A stretch of 64,000 nt of DNA from Circinella umbellata (taxonomy: Eukaryota > Mucoromycota > Mucoromycetes > Mucorales > Lichtheimiaceae): NCBI GenBank assembly GCA_025093555.1, contig JAIWNF010000053.1:124001-188000 (forward strand). The letters run 5' to 3'. Shown piece by piece: positions 34,672-46,892 of this stretch (positions are counted from its first letter, which is position 1; each line of letters begins with the position of its first letter). A program made the translations under genes and the position numbers. A model generated the notes under the pieces. That model was not told the DNA's origin. It was given only the letters and a program-made list of their open reading frames with translations, and did not search any database.

Positions 34672-36881
34672 AAAAAAGTCAGCAAGGTCACGTGACGTGT
34701 AGTAGTCAGCAGTATCATATTTTAGAAGTGTAATAATAATAGTATTTTATGGGGAACCAAAAAAAATAAGTAGGATACTTATAAGTATTGATTTAACAGG
34801 AAAAGAATAAGGTAAAAAAAAATGATAACAGAAGAATAAGTCTTGTGAAAATCTTTTAGGTGTTTTATTATTTATGGAAAATAATAATATGATGATAAAA
34901 AGATCATTAATTTCATATTTCCATTACGAATAAATTTTATATATATGTTTAGATGTGTAGCTCTCTGTATTTGTAGATATGTTATATTACTGTAAGTGTT
35001 ATTGTGGTAGAATTATAATTTGTATATTTAGAAAGCAACCGTTGTGAGATTCTTTTAAAGTTTTTATATGTTAGTTTATATTTGAATATCCAAGATGAAG
35101 GATTGACGTGTGCCATACGACAATAAGAATGTTTATCTGTTTTCTAAAGTACTGTGACGGTATAACATATTATAATAATAACTAAATACTGCGAATCTCA
35201 AGAAGTACTTTAATAAAAATAATCATTTTTTAAATATGTTAGGTGTAAACAACATATTATTTTGTTAAATTAATGGTGCCACTACTGAAGCTGCTAGAAG
35301 ATGCAAAACAGAAAACAGAGGAATAAACCTACAAAGAGTTAAATTTTTATAGACCAAGACTAAACTTACAGTACCTATAATGTATTTATTATTATCATAA
35401 TAGACTTGTAGTGTCGGGAGCATCTACACTTCTACTATGGTAGTATGGCTTATAATTCAGTACTGCAATTATAAAAAATAGTAGAAGAACATATTCAAAA
35501 AGAATATGGCACTTGTAAGGAAACATATATAATTTTCTACATATCTCTAAGGCTCCTACAGTCTTGACACCATTATTTTATAGATTCATAAAATGGATAT
35601 AATTGTACTATCAGCTTTTGTAGATAGAGCACAAATCGGTACTATTAGATACTATTCAATAGAAAAGCGCCGTGTCCATTTCTTCTTGGGAGTTGGTAGT
35701 AGTAATAATAGCAGTAACTTCTTGATCAAAATAAACTAAAAGCACACTCTCGAGGCGTAATATAAATATATTCAATAAAATTACATCGTGCCAATAAACA
35801 TCTCCATATCACATTACATGGAAATATCTAAAAAGACACCCATTTATTCGCATAAACAGAATCTCTATTAGGACACTGCTTATGAGGATACTTGTAGGCA
35901 AGTATTTAGAATGATTACCATCCCAATGGCCGGCTACCAGCATCATTAAAAATCAAAGATACTATCTGACCATCCCCTAAACATAATAATCTTTTTTTTT
36001 TATTTAAAAATAATATTTAATAATTAATTACATAAGATAATATAGAATTAATTTTTTTAATAAATTATTAAACAGACTGCTTACTTGTGCCACCATTTTA
36101 ATATTATTTATTCTACAAACGTAAACAATAAACCCTTATTTAATTGTCATTTATTGTGAGTGTGGTAATAGAACATATATTTAATGCACTTTAAAGTATC
36201 AAAGCATACTGTTTTTTTTTCTTAAATTAGATAACAAGGAATGTAATTTAGGATAGCTATTAGTATCATAAATAGCTATTAGTAATAGCACAGCTATTTA
36301 CTTACAATTATCAGTAATGGATATGTTGTTGAAACTATTGGATTCTTTCTTCAAATGACAAAGCTCAATAGGTACAGTAACTGTGCCGTTCTCTTATCTT
36401 TTTTTCTCCCGACAAGCTCGTTGCTACTCATAATATTCATGGATAAATACTGAGATGGGTAAAAGCTGAGCCAGGACCAGTATTATGCTATGAAGATGGA
36501 TGAATATATGCTTGATGGAATCTTACTGATTATACTACGATATACTGTAACATCAAAATGACCTACTTAAAACAAGAAAGAATACTAGCTTTTACTCATC
36601 AAACTCTCTATGTATCCCAATAAAGTATATATAAAAAAGAGAGGATAAGATTGTAAATTCTTCTCTAAAATCAGCCATGGCTATAATTAACATTTTTTTA
36701 CTCTAATAGAATAGTACAAATGTAAGAATGTGAATGTTTTTTTTATTAATACTTGCTAACTATAATATAAATAATGGTTTCTTTCTTATTGTATTGTATG
36801 GAAGAGGCTGTATATAAGAAGTAGAGAGAGAAGCGAGACTTAGCTGCTCTTTAGCATTCTCTCCCTTATTTATTTTGACAT
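34672..36881. other. AT-rich gene-free region right of the tRNA
   Basis: No coding exon or structured RNA is seen. Composition is similar to the 23.5-29.3 kb region. Confidence 0.55.
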
Positions 36882-36890
36882 AAGATAGTA
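36882..36890. repeat. Target-site duplication, left copy (AAGATAGTA)
   Basis: Exact 9-base match to the right flank of the MITE. Confidence 0.85.
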
Positions 36891-37340
36891 GGGAATTGTT
36901 ATAGACACCCCACAAATAAAAAGCTGTCAAACAAGTTCTTAAGCCATATAAACTATAATAGTAGCATTATCGACACCAATACCGCTTGTTTGACCACTCA
37001 TATATATTATTAAAAGTATACATTATTCCTTGTTTGTCTCGTCCCCATGTGAACTACAGCCCTCACTTGTATATACATAACGATTTAGTGAGAGAAAATA
37101 AGAATTATTGAACGATATTTATAAAAGGTTGAACTATTAATATAAGTTTCACAAACGAACATTTTAAGTTATATAACGATAATAACTGCATATACAGTGT
37201 ATAAATGGCTGGATACAACGTAATTATATCGGGTGTTATGTATCAAATTTGTATCTTTGAAAAAATATAAAAGTGGGGTGTTCATGAGGATTAAAATTAC
37301 CTAATATAGTATGTTTTTGGGGGTGTCCGTAGTAGATCCC
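36891..37340. mobile_element. 450-base Mutator-like MITE with a 9-base target duplication
   Basis: The element starts GGGAATTGTTATAGACACCCC and its right end, read inward on the minus strand, is GGGATCTACTACGGACACCCC. These are about 21-base terminal inverted repeats matching at about 14-15 positions, including the first four and the last eight. It is flanked on both sides by the exact 9-mer AAGATAGTA (36882-36890 and 37341-37349). A 9-base duplication with GC-ended TIRs is the signature of Mutator/MULE elements. The 450-base interior is AT-rich with no coding capacity, so it is a non-autonomous copy. A further ACACCCCAC-like motif occurs inside the right end (37273-37281). Confidence 0.85.
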
Positions 37341-37349
37341 AAGATAGTA
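37341..37349. repeat. Target-site duplication, right copy (AAGATAGTA)
   Basis: Exact 9-base match to the left flank of the MITE. Confidence 0.85.
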
Positions 37350-37941
37350 ATGTCATGAATCTAATAAAGTTATGCTTTTTTGTTATAATATTCACTTGGA
37401 TATCTTAATCACTACATCTTTTCATTTTAGCATGTGACGCTGACAAATATAAATAAGGTAGTAGTTCTGGTTATGGGATCATTTAATGTTTATTCAAGCA
37501 TGCGTTAAATCAATGGGCACCTTATTTTTCACAAGATGTTCCGGTCGTAATGTTTTAGTATAAGAAGGTTTTTGTGTAGCCCCTGTGCAATTATTTTAGA
37601 GCACAGCAAGATTTGTGAAACCCCCGCGTTTACATAAGCCTGCAGAGCGTGCAGAGCCGATATATTATATGAGAGCGAGACAAAAATACCTAAAGTTGGT
37701 TTTTTTTAAGTAGACTAGAAAAAAAAAGTAACATCAAGTCTTTTTCTCTTCCTGTTCGCTTCTTGTCTTTCCTTTTAACATCATATTGACTTATTTCTCT
37801 GATCTTTCTTGCTTCTTTTTCTTTATTATTTTTGATACTTTTCTTTGTTATAGGAGAACGAAACAGCAAACGACAATAATACCACCGATTGTAAAGTGAA
37901 ACAAACAGAAATATCTATAATACTAACAGCAATACCGTAGT
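37350..37941. promoter_or_regulatory. Upstream region of the uridylyltransferase gene
   Basis: No gene is seen. It has an isolated GC-richer patch (ACCCCCGCG near 37620, with the repeated GCAGAGC following) and then a pyrimidine-rich leader before the ATG, typical of fungal promoters. No specific factor site is claimed. Confidence 0.35.
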
Positions 37942-39064
37942 ATGTCGTCTTTCGATTATCGTGCTCACTCACATCGAAGATATAATCCATTAACTCGATC
38001 TTGGGTTTTATGCTCGCCCCATCGTAACCAACGACCATGGCAAGGGCAAAAAGAAAAAGTCACTCAAGAAGAGCGACCTCAATATGATCCACAGTGCTAC
38101 TTATGTCCTGGCAACAAACGTGCTCATGGTGACGTTAATCCAACTTATACATCCACTTTTCGATTTATGAATGACTTTGCCGCTGTTAAAGATGATCAGC
38201 CGATGTCAACAAATAATGATGAACAAGATGACTTGTTGCGTATCCAAGGTCTACGAGGTGAATGTCATGTGATATGTTTTTCACCGCGACACGATCTGAC
38301 TATGGCAGAAATGACAACAGATGATATTATTAAAGTGGTTTATGAATGGATTAAAAGCTATCGTGACATGTCAACCAAAGATTTTATCCGATACGTTCAA
38401 ATATTTGAGAATAAAGGTCAAGCAATGGGGTGTTCTAATCCACATCCTCATGGTCAACTTTGGTGTTTGGAACGTATCCCAGTGGAACCCCAACGCGAAT
38501 TTGATTCATTACAAGCTTATCGAGAAACACATAATGGTCATTGTCTGCTTTGTGATTATGCAAAACGAGAATGTAAAGAACAAACGCGTATCGTTATTGA
38601 AAATGACACCTTCCTTTGTGTCGTTCCCTTTTGGGCCATTTGGCCTTTTGAAGTACTTCTGTTGCCAAAAGATCATGTCACTTGTTTGCTTAGATTGTCT
38701 TCACGACAAATTGACGACTTGGCCGATGCATTGAGACGGATTACATGTCGTTATGACAACCTTTTTCAATGTCCATTTCCATACTCAATGGGGATCCATC
38801 AGGCTCCTGTTAGAGAAAACCATGATTATGCACACATGCACTTCCATTTTTATCCACCACTATTACGTAGCGCCACAGTTCGTAAATTCCTTGTTGGGTA
38901 AAACTATATTATTTATCTTTTTTCTTTCCCTCTTCTTACAGATATACTCACATATATTTAATAGATTTGAAATGTTAGGAGAACCGCAACGTGATATAAC
39001 ACCAGAGCAAGCAGCAGAACAATTACGAGCATGTTCTGAAACACATTATAAGCAGGAAAAGTAG
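37942..39064 (+). CDS. GAL7: Galactose-1-phosphate uridylyltransferase
   Basis: This Leloir pathway enzyme swaps UMP between UDP-glucose and galactose-1-phosphate. Two exons (37942-38897 and 38965-39064) join in frame to 351 residues; E. coli GalT has 348. The catalytic H-P-H is at residues 168-170 in [12 protein letters not shown], with His170 as the nucleophile. The zinc-site cysteines fall at Cys52 and Cys55 in CYLCPGN, the same numbering as the bacterial enzyme. Other family blocks are [47 protein letters not shown] and the late [13 protein letters not shown], and the C-terminus has the [20 protein letters not shown] block. The ATG is the first in frame and sits one residue before the conserved [12 protein letters not shown]. 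No other galactose-pathway gene is in the window. Confidence 0.96.
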
Positions 39065-39399
39065 ATACTAGTAACAGCAACAGTAACTATATGGTAGTAA
39101 TAATAGTAATAATAGTAATATCATATATTACTTGTATATATAGTAATACATCTGTTTTGGCAATCAAAGATTTATTTAAATATAACCGAGAATCAAAAAA
39201 TTACTTGGTAATAAATCGTTACCAGTGACAAAAAAATTTCCGTTGGAAGATGAAAAAGAAAGAAGTGAGGGGAAGCATATAAAACGATCAAGCAAACAAT
39301 GGATGAAAGTTATACGTAGAATTTTTTATTATTTTTCCTTTCTTTTATTCTCTCTCCTTCTATCATTACTTATTATCAGTACGCTCTTTATTATCAGCA

Positions 39400-40335
39400 A
39401 TGAATGATACCCAGTCTACTATAAACAACAACAACAACAGCAGCGACCGCAAAATGGCATCACTTTTTATTCCAAATTCATCTACACCTAATATGACATT
39501 ATCATCCACATCTATTATCGGTAGTACTAGTCATAATAGTAATAATAATATCAATAACACGGAGCAGCAGCAACGGGATGAATGGGAAGCCATGTTTGAC
39601 CCGCAATTTACACATTTAAGGCGTTTGACAGCTCGTAAAGATACCTCGCCTGGTCCGTCGCCTGCCGAAACTCCAACATTACCAAGAATTGACCATGTCA
39701 AAGTACAAGTACCATGTGCAGATCAAATTGATATTTTGCCGTGTCCTTCTGCATCGTTTGCAAAACACCAACGAAATGAAGCACGATTAAATCTTCTACA
39801 AACGATACGTGAACAAGGTTTAGCTGATCGTCACGACGTTTGGAAGTTAATGGATAAACGAGAACCGCATAAAAACTGGCAAGAGCGTCTACAAGAAAAA
39901 ATTAATGAAGATTTTGATACTCCTTGTTTTTCTGCTCCGCACCATCATTTGCCAGTTGACACTATAATCAATGATGAAAATGACGAAAAAAGATCTATAA
40001 CAGCAACCACAATAATGACAAAGCAAAATAGAAATGATGATATTACTACAATTAATAGAAAGCCAATACGAAGACGTTCCTTTTTATATTTTGCATTTGG
40101 ATTTTTATTTCCTCCTTTATGGATTATTGGTGCTCTACGTGTTCCTTCACAACGGCAGCATCCTGGTAGCCAAGCAGTGGATTTGCTATGGAAACGACGT
40201 TCTCGTAATGCTTTTTTCATTTTTATCGTGACAGTTCTGGTTATTCTTATCCTTACTCTTGTATTAAAACCGTCATCTATTGGTTGGCGCACAAGCTCTA
40301 GTAATATACATAATCCACCACCACCACCATCATAA
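39400..40335 (+). CDS. Unknown membrane protein with two C-terminal TM segments
   Basis: A single-exon frame of 311 residues. The N-terminal 220 residues are polar and low in complexity (Asn, Ser and Thr runs), with proline-directed Ser/Thr sites (SPGPSPAETPTLPR) and a weakly helical segment KHQRNEARLNLLQTIREQG. A basic stretch (KPIRRRS) precedes a first hydrophobic segment (FLYFAFGFLFPPLWIIGAL). After a short loop and KRRSRN, a second one follows (FFIFIVTVLVILILTLVL), then a Pro-rich tail. The FLFPPLWIIGA block is like one seen in uncharacterised fungal membrane proteins; I cannot name a function. By charge, the long N-terminal part should be cytosolic. A 24-base AC/AT/GT palindrome lies in its 3' flank. 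Confidence 0.8.
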   Translation: MNDTQSTINNNNNSSDRKMASLFIPNSSTPNMTLSSTSIIGSTSHNSNNNINNTEQQQRDEWEAMFDPQFTHLRRLTARKDTSPGPSPAETPTLPRIDHVKVQVPCADQIDILPCPSASFAKHQRNEARLNLLQTIREQGLADRHDVWKLMDKREPHKNWQERLQEKINEDFDTPCFSAPHHHLPVDTIINDENDEKRSITATTIMTKQNRNDDITTINRKPIRRRSFLYFAFGFLFPPLWIIGALRVPSQRQHPGSQAVDLLWKRRSRNAFFIFIVTVLVILILTLVLKPSSIGWRTSSSNIHNPPPPPS

Positions 40336-40481
40336 CTCTCATCCTTCTCCTGCAGAAAATTTATTTCGTTCTTACACTCTTTTTACGCTCAAAATTGTTA
40401 ATTGTAAATTATCTTTTAGTTTTATTATTGTTATTCGTCTTATCTTTGATTATATATTTCGTGAATTGAGTGGTGTGGGTA

Positions 40482-40515
40482 ACACACACACACACACATA
40501 TATATATATGTGTGT
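40482..40515. repeat. (AC)n(AT)n(GT)n run containing a perfect 24-base palindrome
   Basis: AC repeats run into AT repeats and then GT repeats. Positions 40492-40515 are perfectly self-complementary, so the site could extrude a cruciform or form a hairpin in the RNA. It is in the 3' flank of the two-TM protein gene. Confidence 0.85.
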
Positions 40516-40764
40516 CTGCATGTGCACATGTAAATTGAATAATGATGGTTTATGAATGTGATGATAAAAAGGGAATAGTGGGGTAATAGTGATAATACTT
40601 AAAAATAACAATAAAAGAAATATGCATATTATGATAAAAAAAAAACAAAGAAAGATTAAGATGGTATGGATTTGTCTGTACAGAAAGAAAAGAATGTGAA
40701 CGAGAATGTATAAATGTTGAAAACGAGAAAAAGAAAAGAGAAAGAGAAGAAAAAATACAGAATT

Positions 40765-43530
40765 TTACAAGATCAAATGGGGGTGGGCTGGACTAATACT
40801 CATAGCTGACATGCCTGTCATGACTTCACCTTCACTACTACTGTCTTCATCGTCCTCACTAGAATCATCTTCATCGCTTGATGAATCATCGTCTTCTTCG
40901 TCATTTTCACCTCGCCATACCATGTAAATGTTTTCAATGAATTGCCTACTTGTCTTGAGTTCATATGGGTCAAATGGAAAAAATGATTGTACTGCTTGTA
41001 AATTGGTATGTGCCATGCCTCCTGATATCACAATCCTTTTGTTTCGTTGGATAATAGGATGAACATACATAAAGTTGGTTGTGCGTGCAACATGTGCAAA
41101 TTGTTGTACAACAGGATTGGAGCACACTTTCAATGGGTTAAGTCGGCTCGATATTAATCGTGGCAAGGTCTTTAAACCAACACACCAGTTTCTTGTTACA
41201 TCGCCATTACCACCAATCGTGATTAATGGAACAGTATCCACCATATAACTACCATCATCATTCATCCCATTAACGTTGTTGTTACTGTCCTTTGATGTAT
41301 TCGATTTTTGTTGTTGCTGTATCATTTCTGTTGGTTCTTCAACAAGTTCATCAAGACCATCCTCAGAAATAAGTTCACGCCATCGGAAACAAAATATATA
41401 CATGATGGCCTGCATCGCTGCATAAAACATATCGTATTTGGATGCATCAGGTTGTGTTCCTTGAAATTCGTGATGATCAATATAGTCATTACACCATGCT
41501 GATAAAACATTAATAGATCGTTGAATACTACTGATATCCAAGAATTTGGCACGAGCTACATAAGAAGCAATGTACATGGCACACGAAATACGAGTGATAC
41601 CAGGTCGCGAAGGATCCATCATGTGTTCCAATAAGTGATTCAAGAAGAGTTCTGGATATGCATTCACATCGACTGAACAGAAGTAAAATATCAAAAACTG
41701 AGTGTATCGCGACTTCAATGTCTTCACAACAGTGGAATCGAATATGGTAATAAGCGTGTTAAACAAATCTGTTCGTTCAGAGGAGCCAGCACCATCCATG
41801 GCAAAGTTAGACAGATATCGCAATAAGAGTAGCATCATGGCATCTAACTTGCGTGTCATGGATGCGATTTTTTGTTTTCGCTTTTCTTCAGATTCTCTCC
41901 TTTCCGTTTCGTTATCACTATCATCAGCGTCAGAATCAAAATCTTCATCATTGTCATTATCGACATCGTCTTCTTGATCCGAATCGTCATTATCACTATC
42001 ATCCGATTCATAGTCCGCATCAAAATCTAATTTGAATTCCTGTAATTCTACATCTTCTTGTAACTCGTCAAGTTCAATTTGGATATGAGCCTATATATAC
42101 ATATATCACACAATTTGCTCCACCAATTAAGTAGCTAATTTGATAGTCGGTCAAAAATTATTTCAAAGGCTAATAGTAGCAAACTTACATCAAATTGAAT
42201 CATATGATTAACTAATAGCATTAGAATCTGTTTTCGTAAAAAAGGAACATAGTCGACAAGTTCAAGAATGTTACGAATATAAGCAGCTTGACTAGCACTA
42301 TTTTCACGTTGCATGGGGATATATGCGACAACAGCTTCATATAATGGCATTACACTGGTTGGGATCAATTTGAGTATACTCTGTAATGCTATATGGTTTC
42401 GTTTATATACTTCGGAACGTGACACCTTTGCATAAGATGGTACAAAGAGACCTATAATTCACATTCATTTTGAGTTATACAGGTTTTTACATACATCGTG
42501 ATCACGAACTACCCGCTCACACATTCAACAACAGGAACCAATAAAAAGTACTGTTATTATCAACTTACGATATTTGAAACCCTTGATCAATTTACGTAAT
42601 ACGGGTACGACATAAAATGCATGTGCAGTAACAAGGTGTTCCAGAAACGCTACATAGACTTCTGCAAACTTGGTTTCCCGGAAAGCCCAGTCAATGTCCA
42701 AAACTGCTTCAACCAACGTGGCGCATGATTTGTCAAGTCGGGATACGTTTTCAGACAGAATTTGGATCCATAAATAAAGTTTCAGAGTCGAGCGTGCATT
42801 GACATGATTGGGTTCGGTCAACAGTAAACTGACAAGTTCATCGTAGCGTTTTGGATTTCCCTTTTTGGTTTATTATTTTTTTTGTTTTAATGTCGAAATA
42901 TAAAAAGAGTTAGAAAGAAAAAAAAATGATAATAGTAATAATAATAACAACAAAAAGCGAAGAAGTAGTTGAAAGAAGGAGTATAGCCCGGGAGCCAATA
43001 AAAAAATATAATTTTTTTTCCGTCAATTCCTTTCCACACTTCTTTTTTTTTCATTATCAATACAAAGCGATTATTATTAATTTGTAATTCCTCTTTTTTT
43101 TTTTTTCAATCCCTAAGTTTCAATATATCTGGTAATATAGAATCCCCACAGAAACAAAGAAAAAAAAATATTTTTTTTGATAAAAAATCGCTTTTAAAAT
43201 TTCGGTTGAATCTTTTTTTTTTTAGAAAGAAAATGTAAAAAGTTTTTATGTGTGTATGTATCATTTAAGCAAAGTGTGTGTGTTTTTTTTTCTTTAAAAA
43301 AAGGCTCCTTCGAAAAGGGGAAAATAGAATAAACAATATAATGATGGAGAAGGGGGAGAGAGAAAGGAATTGTTTGCTGCGGCTATATTTACCTGTTCCT
43401 TTTCTTTCAAAGCACCAGTGACGAATGTTTTCATAATCATTTTAGTATTGGTAAGTTTCGCCCTTGACATATTTTCAATCGACGTTTCGTCGATCTCAGG
43501 ATCGCGGTATGTATCCATAACCATCGGCAT
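40765..43530 (-). CDS. RRN3: RNA polymerase I initiation factor RRN3 (TIF-IA)
   Basis: RRN3 bridges RNA polymerase I to the rDNA core promoter factors and is the growth-controlled step of rRNA synthesis. Four exons on the minus strand (43530-43393, 42860-42569, 42451-42189, 42090-40765) join in frame to 672 residues; human RRN3 is about 650. Family-typical HEAT-repeat blocks are visible: ETKFAEVYVAFLEHLV, RNHIALQSILKLIPTSVMPL, FLIFYFCSVDVNAYPELFLNHL, RISCAMYIASYVARAKFLDI, SRLNPLKVCSNPVVQQFAHVA and FFPFDPYELKTSRQFIENIY. Between the N- and C-terminal HEAT blocks is a long Asp/Glu/Ser stretch (exon 4 start), and a second acidic serine patch lies near the C-terminus (SSSDEDDSSEDDEDSSSEGE). Both are likely phosphorylated by acidophilic kinases. 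The bases just before the chosen ATG (AGCAG) could also be a splice acceptor, so a small upstream exon is possible. Confidence 0.93.
42861..43392. other. Large intron 1 of RRN3
   Basis: At 532 bases this is much longer than the other introns in the window and is full of A and T homopolymers. No nested gene or snoRNA-like box pair is evident. Confidence 0.6.
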
Positions 43531-43728
43531 CCTGCTTGAATAAAAAAAAAAGTGCGCAGTAGAGAGAAGAGAGAAAGATAAAAAAAAAGAAAGCGGAGTA
43601 TATATAGAGGTTACCGCAGTTTAAGATAAAAGAGTGAATGAAACCAAGCCACATAAAAATAGAAGCAAAATAATATTGTTTTTTATGCAAATATCTCACA
43701 CAAGTTTTGTGTTACATAATAAATTCCT

Positions 43729-46700
43729 TTACTTCTTTTTGAATCTTAATAGGATAGGAAGAATATCTACAGATCCTGCCTTTTTTAAGAATTCATGCTA
43801 CATTATGTTATATAGATATATAAGAGGTTAGTCTCGGATGCATATAAATAGTATCTATTGATATTATCATTATTTGATCAGCTAGTTACCTGTAATAATT
43901 CGGCTGCTGTTGCACGCGATTTAACATCTACACATAAACATACAGCAAGAAAACTTTTAAGGTCTTGTGATAATTGTTCTGGGTTCTTGAGTGAAGGTGT
44001 GCCATTTGTAGCAATCAAATAAAGTGCTTTCAATGGCTCTTCATCTAAATACGGTGGCTCATTTTCTATCATTTCGATTGCCATAATACCTAATGACCAT
44101 ATATCTACTTTAGCTCCATATTCCTTTTGTTTAACAACTTCAGGTGCCATCTGTTATTAAAAGTAATAATAATAATAGTATTATATTAGTAATTTATTAG
44201 TCTTTTAATATATTACAATATTTTGCCCATAATTATATATAAGTGGGAGCAGTGTATTCTTATTTACCCAATAAGGCGTGCCCACCATAGTAGCACGTTT
44301 ATTTCGTTGATCTGTTAATTTAGCACAATATCCAAAGTCACTTATTTTAACTTGTCCTTGAAAATTTAACAGTACGTTATCAGACTTGATATCCCGATGA
44401 ATAATATTTTGTGAATGTAAATGATCTAAACCCTTTGCTGTCTATTTATAGTTTAGTACATACAAGAATTATGCTATTATTATGACTGCCACCATTTCAA
44501 TAATAGTAATAGCAATATATACCTCTGCACTGACAACAGCTATTTGTTGCTCCGTCATGGAATTGTTTTCAATAACATCCGTTAACGCACCTCCTTCCAT
44601 ATATTCCATGATGACCCATAAGTCTCCACGAACCAAAAAACTATCCAAGAAATTAACAATGTTTTCATGTTGTGACTCTTTCATGATCATTATCTCGTTT
44701 ACGATCAAATCCAATCGTGATTGCTTGCTTAAATTCATTTCTTTGATTGCCACTTTACTACTTGTCACAATATGGTTTGCTAAATAGACATAACCTGATG
44801 CTCTAAACAGTAGCCAGATTTATTAGTTTTTACTATTATACATATATTACTCATGTAATACCATTTATCATTATTAGCGTTATTCTTACCCTTGTCCAAT
44901 TCGTTTATTTCGCTTATATAATGTATTGGGATCACCAGTGGAAACAATCGATTCTTTGTTTGTTTTTTTGCATAATATAATATAATCCTATTATTAGTGG
45001 GAGGCTCTGACAGATGTTAAGTATATTTATAGAAAATAAACAGTAGTATTTTTTACTTAGTCTTTCCATTATTTGAGCTTCAGTCATGTTATTTGAATTT
45101 CCTTGGTTTTGTTTCTTAGTAGTGGATTGCTGTTCCTTTTTCTTCTCTAAAAGAGTATGTCTAGTAGAAGTAGTACGAGGTACTGGTGTAGATGTTTGTG
45201 GTTGTGGTTGTACTTTTTTTATTGACTTAATCTTATGTAATTGATGATTATTATCATCTTTCTTTCTTTCCAATTGCTGTTGCCGTTGCCGTGTCGCAGT
45301 TACAGATGCTGCTTTACGTTCTATAGTTTCTTTTTCAAGTGCAATAGCGACTTCTTTTAATCGTTCCTTTTCTCGCTCAAGTCGCGACTTTTCAGAAACA
45401 TGGGAAACTAATTTACTTTGTTGCTGCTGTAACTGTTGTTGCTTGGGTAACACAGGAATGGATGCTTTAGTTTTAGTTTTAGTTGTAGATCGCGGTAATG
45501 ATACTTGTAATAGTGATGGTTGTGGTGTTGGGGGTGTTTGTGGTTTTCGTTGTTTTGGAAGACGAGGAGGTGGCGATGATATCTACAAATAGTTATAAAA
45601 ATAAATAAATTCAGATTTGGTCTGCATCGCTTTTTTTGTGGGGGTCGAAAAGTGAATTTTGTTACATGTACCTCTGAAAGTAATGTTGTTGGCATTGTCG
45701 CATCAGTTGACTTATTATTATTACTTGATGCCAACTATTATCAGAGTATGTTAGTATTCTTACTAACAGAGATATGCTTATATATAATGCTAATGTACAC
45801 TACAAGGAACAAAAGTTATGTACCTGTTGTGGCATCTTTACTTTTTCCATAAATGATTGTATGTCTTTGTGTTTGTTATGTGGTATAACGTCAGCTGGTC
45901 GTGCGGGTGCTTCACGAATATGCCGTAATGCTGGAGTTGATCGACTGGATGTTGGATGTTGTAGTCGTTGCTGTTGTCGCATGATATGATGGTGAGTCTT
46001 TTGTTGTTGCTGCTGTTGTTTTTTTAATTTTTTTCTTTGTTGCTCTTGTTGATATTCTTCTTTGTCTCTTTCCTTTCTTGCTTGCTCTGTGTAAAACTCC
46101 AATGCCTCTAAGACTGCTTGTGGATTTTTAGCGGCATCTTCTGGTGTAATTTTTGATCCTTTAAGTAGCGCATTCCATTGTTCCGGCAATCCCTATATAG
46201 TAATAATACAGAAATGTTTAATTAATATTTTTTATTTCTTTTATTCTCCCACTCCTGCCACCAAAAAGAAAGGAGACAAATGACGCAACATACAGTAAAT
46301 GCACCTGTGACGGGGTCAAAGCCTACGTGAACTCTGTGAACAAAATTCGTGGGACCAGAAGCTCCGAGTGGAGAGCGCTATAAATAATATATATATAAAA
46401 GGGATCAATCATTTATTCATCGCGCATACATTTACATATATACATATCGAGACATTTATATAGATATAGCAGTGATAATTATAATAAAAAGGGAGAATAA
46501 AAATAGATCGAGTATGGTATTTTACACGTACATTGTAAATTTCATCCATCCATGAATATAACTCTTCATCACTTTTACATGCAAGATAGTATGTTTTTCC
46601 TTTTGTTCCAAGCTCAAAACAATAGGATTTCAGTTCAGCACGTGTAACGGCATTGATGTCTTTAAGAAATATTAAAGCAACGCATTGACCAGTTTGCTTG

Positions 46701-46892
46701 ATATTTGGTTATTATAATGCGTGTAACTATAACAGCATAACAACAATAATATGTATAAATAAAATAAAATACCTCGTTACGATGAAATGTTAATGTTTGT
46801 TCGCGTAGAACAACATAACGTTTGGACCACATCCAAGCTCTTATTCCATCTTCTTTGACGTGTAAATATCCATCCTTTTTTATTTCTGCCAT
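43729..46892 (-). CDS. CLA4: p21-activated kinase with PH and CRIB domains (Cla4-like)
   Basis: An effector kinase of Cdc42/Rac in polarity and septation. Eleven exons on the minus strand join in frame to 724 residues: 46892-46773, 46696-46532, 46377-46294, 46192-45824, 45734-45672, 45582-45057, 44953-44890, 44802-44523, 44441-44268, 44150-43890, 43797-43729. A PH domain fills residues 1-95 ([39 protein letters not shown]). The CRIB motif follows ([19 protein letters not shown], about 103-122), as in fungal Cla4 and Skm1. A long Gln/Lys-rich, partly coiled linker leads to the kinase at about 451-715: [43 protein letters not shown] and [14 protein letters not shown], all catalytic residues present. 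A second in-frame ATG 24 bases upstream is possible. It is in tandem with RRN3, 198 bases upstream. Confidence 0.94.
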
